From Candidatus Sulfotelmatobacter kueseliae (GTDB lineage Bacteria; Acidobacteriota; Terriglobia; Terriglobales; Acidobacteriaceae): a stretch of DNA of 64,000 nucleotides. The position numbers and the translations under genes were made by a program. The stretch covers positions 126,508 to 190,507 of the forward strand of contig OMOD01000111.1 in NCBI GenBank assembly GCA_900290255.1. Reading direction: 5' to 3'. Shown in pieces: positions 42,352 to 50,221 of this stretch; position 1 is the stretch's first letter; the number at the start of each line of letters is the position of its first letter. The notes beneath the pieces were generated by a model. That model saw nothing but the letters and a program-made list of their open reading frames with translations, did no database searches and was not told the DNA's origin.

Positions 42352-44397
42352 ATGGGTAAGATCCACGTCCTTTCCGAGAGCGTCGCCAACAAGATCGCCG
42401 CGGGCGAGGTGGTGGAGCGGCCGGCGTCGGTGGTGAAAGAGTTGCTGGAGAACGCGCTCGACGCGGGAGCGACGCGGATCAAGATCAGCGTGGAGGCGGG
42501 TGGGAAAAAACTCATCCAGATCACCGACAACGGGTGCGGCATGGTGCGCGATGACGCTCTGCTGGCGTTTGAGCGGCATGCCACCTCGAAAATCAAGGAT
42601 GCCGAGGATCTGTTGAGCGTGGCGACGCTGGGGTTTCGCGGGGAGGCGCTGCCCTCGATTGCGTCGGTATCGCGGCTGCGGCTGGAGACGCGGGCAGTAG
42701 AGGAGCCTGCGGGGACAGTGGTCGAGATCAACGGCGGGAAGATTGCGCGGGTAGAAGAGGCGGGACTGCCGGCGGGCACTGCGATCACGGTGCGGGATTT
42801 GTTCTTCAACACGCCGGCGCGGAAGAAATTTCTGAAATCGGAGTCGACCGAACTGTCGCGTATCGCGTCGCTGGTCACGCATTACGCACTGGCGCATTTT
42901 GACAAGCACTTCGAACTGCATTCGGCGGCGCATGCCATGCTGGTCGCGCCTCCGGTAGCGGGGCACAGCGAGCGCGTGTACCAGGTGTTTGGCAAAGAGA
43001 TGCTGGATCAGCTGATCCCGGTGGCGGCGCGGCAGGGGTTGGAGCATGTAGGATTGCCGCAGCCTCCGCCGTGGCGGCGGAGGGAGGAAGATGAAGAGGC
43101 ACAGCCTGCGCCGCCAGGCGAGATTCGAGTTCATGGGTTCGTTTCGAAGCCCGAGATTCAGAAGCTGAACCGCAATTCGATTTTTGTTTTCGTGAACGGA
43201 CGGCTGATTCGCGACCGGCTGGTGCAACATGCGCTGACCGAGGCGTACCGGAACATCATTCCGCCGACGGTGTACCCGGTGGTGCTGCTGTTTCTGGAAT
43301 TGCCGGCGGGGGAAGTGGACGTGAATGTGCATCCGTCGAAAACGGAGGTGCGATTCCGCCAGCAGACGGTGATGCACGATTTTGTGCGCGACTCGGTGCG
43401 GGCGGCGCTGATGAAGGCGCGTCCGGTGCCGCAGTTCATGGCGGAGATTCGGGCGCATGCGACGGCCAGCCAGGCATTGACGTTCGGGGCAGACTGGGAG
43501 CCGACATCAGGTGCCGTGAATACGACAGATTTCCCACGTCTCGCGACCGATGCGAGACCCTTCGACAAGCTCAGGGCAGGCTCTGGGGCACCCTTTGGCG
43601 GTGCGGCAGGCGGTGGGTTTGCATTGCAGGCGCCCGAGCCGCCGCCGATTTCCGCGCGTCTTCAATTCGAAGGCGGAATCGCGGTCGAGGCCAATGCTGC
43701 TATTCCCGTGGCGCGGGGGCTGGAGTCGGCGCCATTGGTGCGCGGAGTCGAGGCTATTCCTGACCACGGTTGCGCTCCGGCTCTTGACGTCCGCGAAGAA
43801 GAACCAACGCTGTCGTCGCTCGGCACACTGAGACCGCTGGGACAGATTCGGAATTCGTTCATCCTGGCAGTAAACGAAGATGGATTGTGGATTATTGATC
43901 AGCACGTGGCGCACGAGCGCGTGTTGTTTGAGCGCGTGCTGAAACAGAGGGCGGCGCAAAAAGTGGAAAGCCAGCGGCTGCTGATGCCGATCGTGCTGGA
44001 ATTGTCCCCGGCGCAGCAAGCGGTGTTCGCCGAGATTTCCGACGAATTGCAGCACAACGGATTTGAAGCCGAACCGTTTGGCGCGCGCAGCGTGGCGGTC
44101 AAGACGGCGCCGGCGGGAGTGGAGGCCTCGGCCGTGGAGCACATGCTGCACGAGCTGCTCGACCAGTTTTCGCGGGAAGAACAGGCGCTGAACCTGGAAA
44201 AAATTCGGGCGCGGATCGCGGCCTCGATTGCGTGCCATGCCGCCATCAAGGTGAACATGCCGCTGGAGCAGAACAAGATGGAATGGCTGCTCGCGGAACT
44301 GGCGAAAACGGATCATCCCATGTCGTGCCCGCATGGCCGGCCGGTGGTGCTGCGTTATTCTATGAAGGATATTCAGAAGGCGTTTAAGAGAATCTAG
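42352..44397 (+). CDS. mutL: DNA mismatch repair protein MutL
   Basis: 681 residues. GHKL ATPase domain: IAAGEVVERPASVVKELLEN, DAGATRIKI, ITDNGCGM, and GFRGEALPSIASV. The transducer region with VNVHPSKTEVRF follows. The C-terminal dimerisation domain begins near residue 490 (SLGTLRPLGQIRNSFILAVN). It carries no DQHA-x2-E-x4-E endonuclease motif: the equivalent segment reads IDQHVAHERVLFER. The variable linker (residues 390-425) contains DFPRLATDARPFDKLRAG, encoded by a family B repeat. mutS is not in view. Confidence 0.96.
   Translation: MGKIHVLSESVANKIAAGEVVERPASVVKELLENALDAGATRIKISVEAGGKKLIQITDNGCGMVRDDALLAFERHATSKIKDAEDLLSVATLGFRGEALPSIASVSRLRLETRAVEEPAGTVVEINGGKIARVEEAGLPAGTAITVRDLFFNTPARKKFLKSESTELSRIASLVTHYALAHFDKHFELHSAAHAMLVAPPVAGHSERVYQVFGKEMLDQLIPVAARQGLEHVGLPQPPPWRRREEDEEAQPAPPGEIRVHGFVSKPEIQKLNRNSIFVFVNGRLIRDRLVQHALTEAYRNIIPPTVYPVVLLFLELPAGEVDVNVHPSKTEVRFRQQTVMHDFVRDSVRAALMKARPVPQFMAEIRAHATASQALTFGADWEPTSGAVNTTDFPRLATDARPFDKLRAGSGAPFGGAAGGGFALQAPEPPPISARLQFEGGIAVEANAAIPVARGLESAPLVRGVEAIPDHGCAPALDVREEEPTLSSLGTLRPLGQIRNSFILAVNEDGLWIIDQHVAHERVLFERVLKQRAAQKVESQRLLMPIVLELSPAQQAVFAEISDELQHNGFEAEPFGARSVAVKTAPAGVEASAVEHMLHELLDQFSREEQALNLEKIRARIAASIACHAAIKVNMPLEQNKMEWLLAELAKTDHPMSCPHGRPVVLRYSMKDIQKAFKRI
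43533..43593 (+). repeat. Family B palindromic repeat, copy inside mutL
   Basis: 61 bp, CCCACGTCTCGC to GGGGCACCC, with a GTCTCGC/GCGAGAC stem around a 7-nt loop and CCCTTCGACAAGCTCAGGGC. It encodes part of the interdomain linker in frame. Confidence 0.88.
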
Positions 44398-44400
44398 TCC

Positions 44401-44465
44401 CGAGTCCTGAGTCCCGAGCTGCGAGGGTTTTGCTCACAACTCAGGACTCGCGACTCGCAGCTCGC
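44401..44465. repeat. Inverted heptamer arrays filling the mutL to next-gene spacer
   Basis: Left units CGAGTCC, TGAGTCC, CGAGCTG (44401-44421). The inverted right arm 44438-44465 pairs ACTCAGGACTCG with CGAGTCCTGAGT over 12 bp. The 69-bp spacer is essentially only this array, leaving no Shine-Dalgarno for the gene at 44467. Confidence 0.85.
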
Positions 44466-44466
44466 T

Positions 44467-45342
44467 ATGACTGATCAGGAACTTCAACAACTGCGGCGCG
44501 AGAAGTGGCGGCTGGATGGCAAGCCCATCCGGACGATCGAAGCGGCCCGCGCCTTTGTGGAGGACGCGGGATTTTGCCTGATGTATCCGCAACGCCCGCC
44601 GTTGCTGGTTCCGACGTTCATTGGCGCATTTGTCGGGTCGGACGATCGTTTGCCGGGATGGCAGCACGCCTTTGCCGATCCGCGGGCGGCGGAAGCCACG
44701 GAATTGATGGTGCGGCTGCTGCGCGAGCGGGCGGCGTTCGAGGCCAATCCGTTTGAGGAGAACAATGGATTTCTGGTGGCGGCGTCCGTGTTCCCCTATT
44801 TCTATGCGCTGATGGGCGAGCGCAATCCGAAGCAGGCGCCGAAGGCGGGGACGCGCTCGCCGTATTCGCAGCTGGCTTGCGATGCCTTTGAGCTGATTCA
44901 GCAGGATGGGCCAATTTCCAAGCTAAGACTGCTGGAGCAACTGGGCGGGAGCGTGTCGTTTGCCGCGCTCGATGGCGCGTTGGGAGAATTGTGGTCGAAA
45001 CTGCGCATCACGCGGGTGGACTACAAAGCCGGCGAAGGATCGATCTGGGACTTGCTGTACCGCTGGGCGCCGGAGGCGGTGAAAGAGGGCGTGGGATTGT
45101 CGGTACCGGAGGCGCTCTCGGCGCTGGTTTCGAAATATCTCGATTGCGTGATTGCGATCGAGGAGGCGGATCTGGAGATTTTTTTTGGAAACTTCATCGC
45201 GCGCTCGCGGGTGAAGGATGCCGTCAACGCGCTGCTGGCGGCACGCGAACTGAGTTTCGTCCATGTCGGGGGACGGGCGATGCTGCAAATCACACCGGCG
45301 AAAGTGGGAGCGGCTCCGGCTCCGCGAGGCTCGGCGCGGTAA
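44467..45342 (+). CDS. Conserved hypothetical protein, possibly winged-helix / AlkZ-related
   Basis: 291 residues, soluble, no signal. N-terminal part: RREKWRLDGKPIRTIEAARA, FCLMYPQRPPLLVPTFIGAF. A probable winged-helix segment sits in the middle (RSPYSQLACDAFELIQQDGP, SKLRLLEQLGGSVSFAALDG, ALGELWSKLRITRVDY), and a C-terminal part begins near EALSALVSKYLDCV. The arrangement reminds me of proteins labelled AlkZ-related (YcaQ-like winged-helix DNA glycosylase relatives), which would fit next to mutL, but I cannot confirm this. No Shine-Dalgarno: a repeat array abuts the ATG. Confidence 0.7.
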   Translation: MTDQELQQLRREKWRLDGKPIRTIEAARAFVEDAGFCLMYPQRPPLLVPTFIGAFVGSDDRLPGWQHAFADPRAAEATELMVRLLRERAAFEANPFEENNGFLVAASVFPYFYALMGERNPKQAPKAGTRSPYSQLACDAFELIQQDGPISKLRLLEQLGGSVSFAALDGALGELWSKLRITRVDYKAGEGSIWDLLYRWAPEAVKEGVGLSVPEALSALVSKYLDCVIAIEEADLEIFFGNFIARSRVKDAVNALLAARELSFVHVGGRAMLQITPAKVGAAPAPRGSAR

Positions 45343-45370
45343 GCCTTGTCAGATACCGGCCATCACACCT

Positions 45371-46294
45371 GTGTCAATCGACTTCAATCCGAGGCCCTAT
45401 CGCGGGCGGCTGGCGCCGTCGCCCACCGGACTGCTGCATGTGGGCCACGCGCGCACCTTCTGGGTCGCGGCACAGAGGGCGGCTGAGCACGGCGGGCAGT
45501 TGATCCTGCGCAATGAAGACTTGGATCCGCAGCGCAGCCGCGCCGAGTTTGTTTCAGCCATGGTGGAGGATTTGCGCTGGCTGGGGATCCGGTGGACGGA
45601 GGGTCCGGATTGCGGCGGTGAGTTCGGTCCATACGCTCAAAGTGAGCGGCGGGCCTGGTATTTGGATGCCTGGAGGAAATTGCGGGATCAGGGAGCGATT
45701 TATCCATGTACATGCTCGCGGAAGGACGTGGCGCAGGCAGCCGGTGCGCCGAATGAAGGTGATGATGAGATGATTTACCCGGGGCGGTGTCGACCGCAGA
45801 ACATGCAGCGGAGCTTCACTCCGCTTGGCCGGGTTCCCTCGACTTCGCTCGGGACAGGCTCCAACCCGGCCCCACACGAGCCAAGTGGGATGAACTGGCG
45901 GTTTCGGGTTCCGGACGGGGAGGCCATTCGCTTTACGGATTTGCATATGGGACCTCAGTGCGTGGTAGCGGGAAGCGATTTCGGCGACTTCATCGTGTGG
46001 AGACGCGATGACGTGCCGGCGTATCAGTTGGCCGTGGTGGTGGATGATGCCGCTATGCGGATCACCGAGGTTGTGCGGGGAGCGGACTTGCTGACATCAA
46101 CGGCGCGGCAGATTCTGTTGTTCCGCACATTGGGACTGTGGGTGCCGGATTATTATCACTGCGATCTGGTGCGCGACGAGACAGGAATGCGCCTGGCGAA
46201 ACGGCATGATGCGTCGAGCATTCGCAGGCTGCGCGAGTTGGGATGGACAGCGGAGCAGGTGCGGACAGGCGCACTGATGCGGTCCGATCGATGA
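45371..46294 (+). CDS. gluQ: Glutamyl-Q tRNA(Asp) synthetase
   Basis: About 307 residues from GTG 45371. Attaches glutamate to queuosine in tRNA-Asp. The class I motif is APSPTGLLHVGHA and the KMSKS-type motif RLAKRHD. The zinc site CTCSRKD...YPGRC is characteristic, and the anticodon-binding domain of true GluRS is absent, as expected. Between the zinc site and NWRFRVPDGEAI there is an insertion of about 25 residues (SFTPLGRVPSTSLGTGSNPA) encoded by a hairpin repeat. Start codon is inferred; the frame is open upstream but overlaps the previous gene. Confidence 0.9.
   Translation: MSIDFNPRPYRGRLAPSPTGLLHVGHARTFWVAAQRAAEHGGQLILRNEDLDPQRSRAEFVSAMVEDLRWLGIRWTEGPDCGGEFGPYAQSERRAWYLDAWRKLRDQGAIYPCTCSRKDVAQAAGAPNEGDDEMIYPGRCRPQNMQRSFTPLGRVPSTSLGTGSNPAPHEPSGMNWRFRVPDGEAIRFTDLHMGPQCVVAGSDFGDFIVWRRDDVPAYQLAVVVDDAAMRITEVVRGADLLTSTARQILLFRTLGLWVPDYYHCDLVRDETGMRLAKRHDASSIRRLRELGWTAEQVRTGALMRSDR
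45808..45871. repeat. Hairpin repeats inside gluQ
   Basis: GCGGAG-cttca-CTCCGC (45808-45824), then GGCCGGGTT...AACCCGGCC (45827-45871) enclosing CCCTCGACTTCGCTCGGGAC, a variant of the family B core CCCTTCGACAAGCTCAGGGC. The reading frame is preserved. Confidence 0.72.
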
Positions 46295-46386
46295 AACCCC
46301 CAACGGGAAGGTACACGAGCAGCAGAGCGGAATAGCGCTCAAGAGCGCCGCTTGAAGCCTGTCTCCGCCGCCCGTACACTGAAAGC

Positions 46387-47319
46387 ATGCATGTGCACGC
46401 ACACGGGCCGGACGGGCCGACGCGAGTTCTGAAGATTTCGCTGGCCGTGACCCTAGCCTATATTGTGCTGCTGGTTGTGGCCGGGGTGCGGGCACATTCG
46501 CTGGCCCTGCTATCTGAGGCGGGACACAACCTTTCCGATTTTTTCGCGCTGCTGTTGTCGCTGGTGGCAGTTTATTTCCAGTCGCGACCGGCGAGTTCCA
46601 CCAAGACTTACGGCTACCATCGCGCCGGAGTGCTGGCGGCGCTGGTCAACGCGACTTCGCTTGTCCTGGTTTCGTTCTTCATCTTCTATGAGGCCTTCCG
46701 GCGGCTGCAGCACCCCGAGCACGTTCAAGCCAGCGTGATGATGTGGGTCGCGGCTGCCGGCGTAGTGATGAACGGCGTGATTGCATTGCTGCTCTATCGA
46801 ACCGGCGGAGACGTGAACATCCGCAGCGCGCTGCTGCACGAACTTGGGGACACGCTTTCGACAGCGGCGGTGATCGCGGGAGGCTGGGCCATTCTGATCA
46901 CCCGAGATTATTGGATTGACTCGGCGTTGTCGGTCGGAATTGGCGCGCTGATTTTGTGGTCGGGTTTCGGCATTGTGCGTGAAACGCTGAACATTCTGCT
47001 GGAAGGGACGCCCCGCGGCATGAAGCTCGAAAAGATCGAGTCGGCGATCCGGTCAGTCGAAGGAGTGAATGGCGTGCACGATCTGCATGTGTGGAGCATC
47101 GGGTCGGAAACGCATGCCCTGTCGTGCCACATCTCGATCGCCGACATTCCGCCGTCGGTCAGCGAGCGCATTCTGCGCGATGTAAAAGAACGCCTGCTGC
47201 ACGATTTCCGCATTGACCATACGACAATCCAATTCGAGCATGTGGTGTGCGAAGTGGCGCACGGCTGCATGATCCCCGTGGCGGAAAGCGAAGAGGAGCA
47301 CCATCATCACAGGCACTGA
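46387..47319 (+). CDS. Cation diffusion facilitator (Zn/Co-type efflux)
   Basis: 310 residues, six membrane helices. Metal-site residues are in SEAGHNLSDFFAL (helix 2) and ALLHELGDTLST (helix 5), the HxxxD pairs of zinc-type CDF proteins. The C-terminal ferredoxin-like domain (VEGVNGVHDLHVWSIGSETH) is present, and the tail ends in a His-rich EEEHHHHRH. A His pair also occurs at the N-terminus (MHVHAHG). Probably exports zinc or a similar divalent ion from the cytoplasm. Confidence 0.94.
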   Translation: MHVHAHGPDGPTRVLKISLAVTLAYIVLLVVAGVRAHSLALLSEAGHNLSDFFALLLSLVAVYFQSRPASSTKTYGYHRAGVLAALVNATSLVLVSFFIFYEAFRRLQHPEHVQASVMMWVAAAGVVMNGVIALLLYRTGGDVNIRSALLHELGDTLSTAAVIAGGWAILITRDYWIDSALSVGIGALILWSGFGIVRETLNILLEGTPRGMKLEKIESAIRSVEGVNGVHDLHVWSIGSETHALSCHISIADIPPSVSERILRDVKERLLHDFRIDHTTIQFEHVVCEVAHGCMIPVAESEEEHHHHRH

Positions 47320-47372
47320 AGCGCGAATCGGCCTGGCAAACTCTTCCCTTCTGGTTTTTACAAGTTCGAGGT

Positions 47373-47400
47373 CTTCTCCGTGACTCTGTGGTGAAAAAAA
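47373..47400. repeat. Family G repeat upstream of the DUF1385 gene
   Basis: TTCTCCGTGACTCTGTGGTG followed by seven A: inverse orientation of the ACCACAGAG-type repeat seen at 50190 and 62237. Confidence 0.55.
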
Positions 47401-47437
47401 GGCAAATTAGGATGGTACCCATCGTCCTCGGACCCCG

Positions 47438-48565
47438 ATGCCACCTATGATACCCTACTCTTTGATACTTGTCCCCTGGAAGGATCATCTAATACCTGTG
47501 TATTTTCTCCGAAAACACCTGCGATTTCTCGTCGCTGTGCAGCTCCTTCCTGCGCTGGAAAGCGGGGAAGAGACGCTCGTGGGCGGCCAAGCTGTGCTGG
47601 AGGGCGTGATGATGCGCTCGCCACACGCGTGGGCGATCGCCTGCCGCAAGCCTTCGGGCGAAGTTGTAACCATGAGCGAGCCGCTGGAACGGCCGTCGGA
47701 CAAGCATAAGTGGATGGCTTGGCCCATCGTGCGCGGAGTGATGACGCTCGGCTACGCCATGAACCTGGGATACCGCGCGCTGCGTTTCTCAGCCAACGTC
47801 GCGATCGAAGACGCCATGGAGAACGAAGACAGCTCAGTGCGGGCCGGTACGGCAGCTCCTGCTGGCCATTCTGAGCAAGGGTCGGCGAGTTCGGCCAAGT
47901 CCGAGACGCGGGAGAAGGCAGCCGTCATCAGCAACTGGCTGGCCGTGGTCAACATCGTGATTTCGCTGGCCTTCTTCGTCTTTATGTACAAGTACATCCC
48001 GTTGCTGGCGGCGACGGAATTGAAGCGAATGAACCCTGCTCTGGGTGGACGGGTCGTTTTCAATCTGGTCGATGGCGCTATTCGTCTGGGCTTGTTTCTG
48101 CTGTTTATCTGGGGAGTTTCGCTGTGGAAGGATATACGGCGGGTGTATGAGTATCACGGCGCGGAGCACAAAACTGTTTTTGCCTTTGAAAATGGCGATC
48201 CGCTGACGACCACGGCCGTACAGAAATATTCAACGTTTCATCCGCGGTGCGGCACAAGTTTTCTGATGACCGTGATGCTGATCTCGATTGGCTTCTACAT
48301 GCTGATTCCGTTTACCACGTTCTGGGCGCGCTTTGCGTCGCGCATCGTGCTGCTACCGGTTATCGCCGGAGTGTCCTACGAAATCATCCGTTTCGCCGCC
48401 AAGCACCGCGGGTCGCTATTTGCGCTGATGACCGCGCCCGGCCTGTGGTTGCAGCGCATTACCACCCGGCCGCCGTCCGATGAGCAAGCCGAGTGCGCCA
48501 TCGAAGCTCTGAACCGAGCCATGGTGCTGGAGAAGGAGCGGGGCGGGGAATTGGTGATTGCTTAG
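47438..48565 (+). CDS. DUF1385 (YqhQ-type) membrane protein
   Basis: 375 residues. Signature near the start GGQAVLEGVMMRSPHAWAIA, later YEYHGAEHKTVFAFENGDPL, FHPRCGTSFLM and several membrane helices (LAVVNIVISLAFFVFMYKYI, LGLFLLFIWGVSLW, SFLMTVMLISIGFYMLIPF). The family commonly neighbours prfA and prmC, as here. The start is uncertain: residues before GEETLVGGQ are atypical, and a later start is plausible. A hydrophilic Ala/Ser-rich loop (residues 130-160) separates the first domain from the helices. Confidence 0.85.
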   Translation: MPPMIPYSLILVPWKDHLIPVYFLRKHLRFLVAVQLLPALESGEETLVGGQAVLEGVMMRSPHAWAIACRKPSGEVVTMSEPLERPSDKHKWMAWPIVRGVMTLGYAMNLGYRALRFSANVAIEDAMENEDSSVRAGTAAPAGHSEQGSASSAKSETREKAAVISNWLAVVNIVISLAFFVFMYKYIPLLAATELKRMNPALGGRVVFNLVDGAIRLGLFLLFIWGVSLWKDIRRVYEYHGAEHKTVFAFENGDPLTTTAVQKYSTFHPRCGTSFLMTVMLISIGFYMLIPFTTFWARFASRIVLLPVIAGVSYEIIRFAAKHRGSLFALMTAPGLWLQRITTRPPSDEQAECAIEALNRAMVLEKERGGELVIA

Positions 48566-48607
48566 GGGTTCCCACCCCGGGAACCCGTCGTTGGTCGTTA
48601 GTCGTTG
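48566..48607. repeat. Stem-loop and heptamer arm, left of the four-helix-bundle gene
   Basis: GGGTTCCC-accccGGGAACCC gives a perfect 8-bp stem (48566-48586), starting right after the DUF1385 stop. Three heptamers follow: GTCGTTG, GTCGTTA, GTCGTTG (48587-48607). Confidence 0.8.
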
Positions 48608-48653
48608 GCCTCTCACAAACCAGGCAGTACAGTTCTCTTGAGAGGTACTTATC

Positions 48654-49019
48654 ATGTCAGCATCATTCAAGGATTTGCGGGTTTGGCAGGAAGCAATGAA
48701 ATTTGCCGTTGAAGTTTACCGGGTGACGGCGCAGTTTCCGCGGCACGAGCTCTACGGTTTGAGTCAGCAGTTACGAAGAGCGGCGGTCTCGGTTCCCAGC
48801 AACATTGCGGAGGGAAAAGGTCACCGCTCGGATCGTGAGTTCGGGAACTTCCTGCTCCATGCGCGAAGATCTCTGCTGGAAGCACAAACGCAGGTTATGA
48901 TCGCGGAGGAATTACAATACCTAGGCAGCGAAGAGGGACAGCGAATTTTGGCGTCGGCAGATGCCATAGGCCGGAGTCTCAATAGCCTGATCAATGCGCT
49001 GCGGGAAAAAGCCGCCTGA
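48654..49019 (+). CDS. Four-helix bundle protein (S23/IVP type)
   Basis: 121 residues, the family's usual length. FKDLRVWQEAMKFAVEVYRV, YGLSQQLRRAAVSVPSNIAE, and FLLHARRSLLEAQTQVMIAE are the diagnostic helices; the SVPSNIAEG motif is strongly conserved. Relatives are encoded in intervening sequences of some bacterial 23S rRNAs and resemble diversity-generating-retroelement Avd proteins; function is otherwise unknown. Here the gene interrupts the usual DUF1385-prfA-prmC order and is bracketed by inverted heptamer arrays of related sequence, suggesting insertion as a cassette. Confidence 0.92.
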   Translation: MSASFKDLRVWQEAMKFAVEVYRVTAQFPRHELYGLSQQLRRAAVSVPSNIAEGKGHRSDREFGNFLLHARRSLLEAQTQVMIAEELQYLGSEEGQRILASADAIGRSLNSLINALREKAA

Positions 49020-49026
49020 ATAGGGC

Positions 49027-49074
49027 GAACGACTAACGACGAACGACCAACGACGGTCGGCCACGACGAACGAC
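49027..49074. repeat. Heptamer arm, right of the four-helix-bundle gene
   Basis: GAACGAC, TAACGAC, GAACGAC, CAACGAC, GGTCGGC, CCACGAC-like, GAACGAC: the inverse of the units at 48587-48607. It ends four bases before the prfA ATG. Confidence 0.85.
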
Positions 49075-49078
49075 CACC

Positions 49079-50158
49079 ATGTTTGAACGACTGGTCCAAA
49101 TTGAAGCACGCTACGACGAGCTGACCCAGGCTCTGGCGTCGCCGGAGATCATGAGCGACTCGGCGCGATACCAGAAGACTGCCAAGGCGCACAGTGAAAT
49201 CGCGCCGGTGGTCGAGAAGTATCGCGAATACAAAGATCTGAAGAAGGGGATTGCCGAGAGCAAGGCGGTGCTGGCCGAAGAGAAAGATCCCGAGATGCGC
49301 GCTTATGCGCAAGAAGAACTCGACATGCTGGAAGCGCGCGTCGGCGGCGTTGAAGAAGAACTCAAGGTCCTGCTCTTGCCCAAGGACCCAAATGACGAGA
49401 AGAACGTCATCCTCGAAATCCGTGCCGGGACTGGCGGAGACGAAGCCACTCTCTTCGCCGCCGAGATTTTCCGTATGTACACGCGTTACGCCGAGACTCA
49501 GCGCTGGAAGGTGGAAGTGCTCTCGACTTCGGAGTCGTCGGTTGGCGGGCTGAAAGAAATCATCGCCATCATTGAAGGCAACCACGTTTACTCGCAACTT
49601 AAGTACGAGAGCGGCGTGCACCGGGTGCAGCGCGTGCCTCAGACCGAACAGCAGGGGCGCGTGCACACTTCGGCGGTCACGGTTGCGGTTCTGCCCGAGG
49701 CGGAAGATGTGGATATCAAGATCGAAGCCAAAGACCTGCGGATTGACACGTTCTGCTCCTCCGGTCCGGGTGGGCAGTCGGTGAATACGACGTATTCTGC
49801 GGTGCGCATTACGCACATCCCGACCAACACGGTGGTGAGTTGCCAGGACGAAAAGTCGCAGATCAAGAACCGCGAGAAAGGCATGCGCGTGCTGCGCGCC
49901 CGGCTCTATGAAATCGAAATGGAAAAGCAGCAGGAAGCACTGGCCAAGGAGCGCAGGGCCATGGTGAAGTCGGGCGACCGCAGCGAGAAGATCCGCACTT
50001 ACAATTTCCCGCAAAACCGGCTGACCGATCACCGCATCGGCTTTACCATCCACCAACTCGACGCCGTAATGGACGGCAAACTGCACCCGCTGCTCGAGGC
50101 GCTGGTCACTCACTACCAGGCGGAGAAGCTGAAGCAGGAAACGGCGGGCGTGGTGTGA
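49079..50158 (+). CDS. prfA: Peptide chain release factor 1
   Basis: 359 residues. Recognises UAA/UAG and triggers peptide release. The stop-codon tripeptide is PQT within [20 protein letters not shown], and the catalytic GGQ is in [20 protein letters not shown]. Length and the C-terminal [19 protein letters not shown] are typical of RF1. prmC, which methylates the GGQ Gln, follows. The Shine-Dalgarno region is occupied by the heptamer array, so initiation may be leaderless or weak. Confidence 0.97.
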   Translation: MFERLVQIEARYDELTQALASPEIMSDSARYQKTAKAHSEIAPVVEKYREYKDLKKGIAESKAVLAEEKDPEMRAYAQEELDMLEARVGGVEEELKVLLLPKDPNDEKNVILEIRAGTGGDEATLFAAEIFRMYTRYAETQRWKVEVLSTSESSVGGLKEIIAIIEGNHVYSQLKYESGVHRVQRVPQTEQQGRVHTSAVTVAVLPEAEDVDIKIEAKDLRIDTFCSSGPGGQSVNTTYSAVRITHIPTNTVVSCQDEKSQIKNREKGMRVLRARLYEIEMEKQQEALAKERRAMVKSGDRSEKIRTYNFPQNRLTDHRIGFTIHQLDAVMDGKLHPLLEALVTHYQAEKLKQETAGVV

Positions 50159-50189
50159 GTTCGGGCGAGCGTGATTAGGCAGATTCTGC

Positions 50190-50218
50190 GCCTCCTGTGT
50201 CCTCTGTGGTTAGAATTG
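50190..50218 (+). repeat. Family G repeat between prfA and prmC carrying a -10 box
   Basis: CCTCCTGTGTCCTCTGTGGT runs into TAGAAT (50211-50216), which lies 6 bp before the probable GTG start of prmC. The repeat may thus supply a promoter for a leaderless prmC message. Confidence 0.5.
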
Positions 50219-50221
50219 TCC

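Noticed and set aside
42352..44397. MutL as an endonuclease-type MutL
   Set aside because: The DQHA-x2-E-x4-E motif is not present; the segment reads DQHVAHERVLFER, as in non-nuclease MutL.
48587..49074. Terminal inverted repeats of a classical insertion sequence
   Set aside because: No transposase is encoded, and the arms are tandem heptamers rather than single-copy ends; no target duplication was found.
50171..50221. Upstream ATG start for prmC
   Set aside because: It would translate a dispersed repeat; the conserved protein begins at about 50222.
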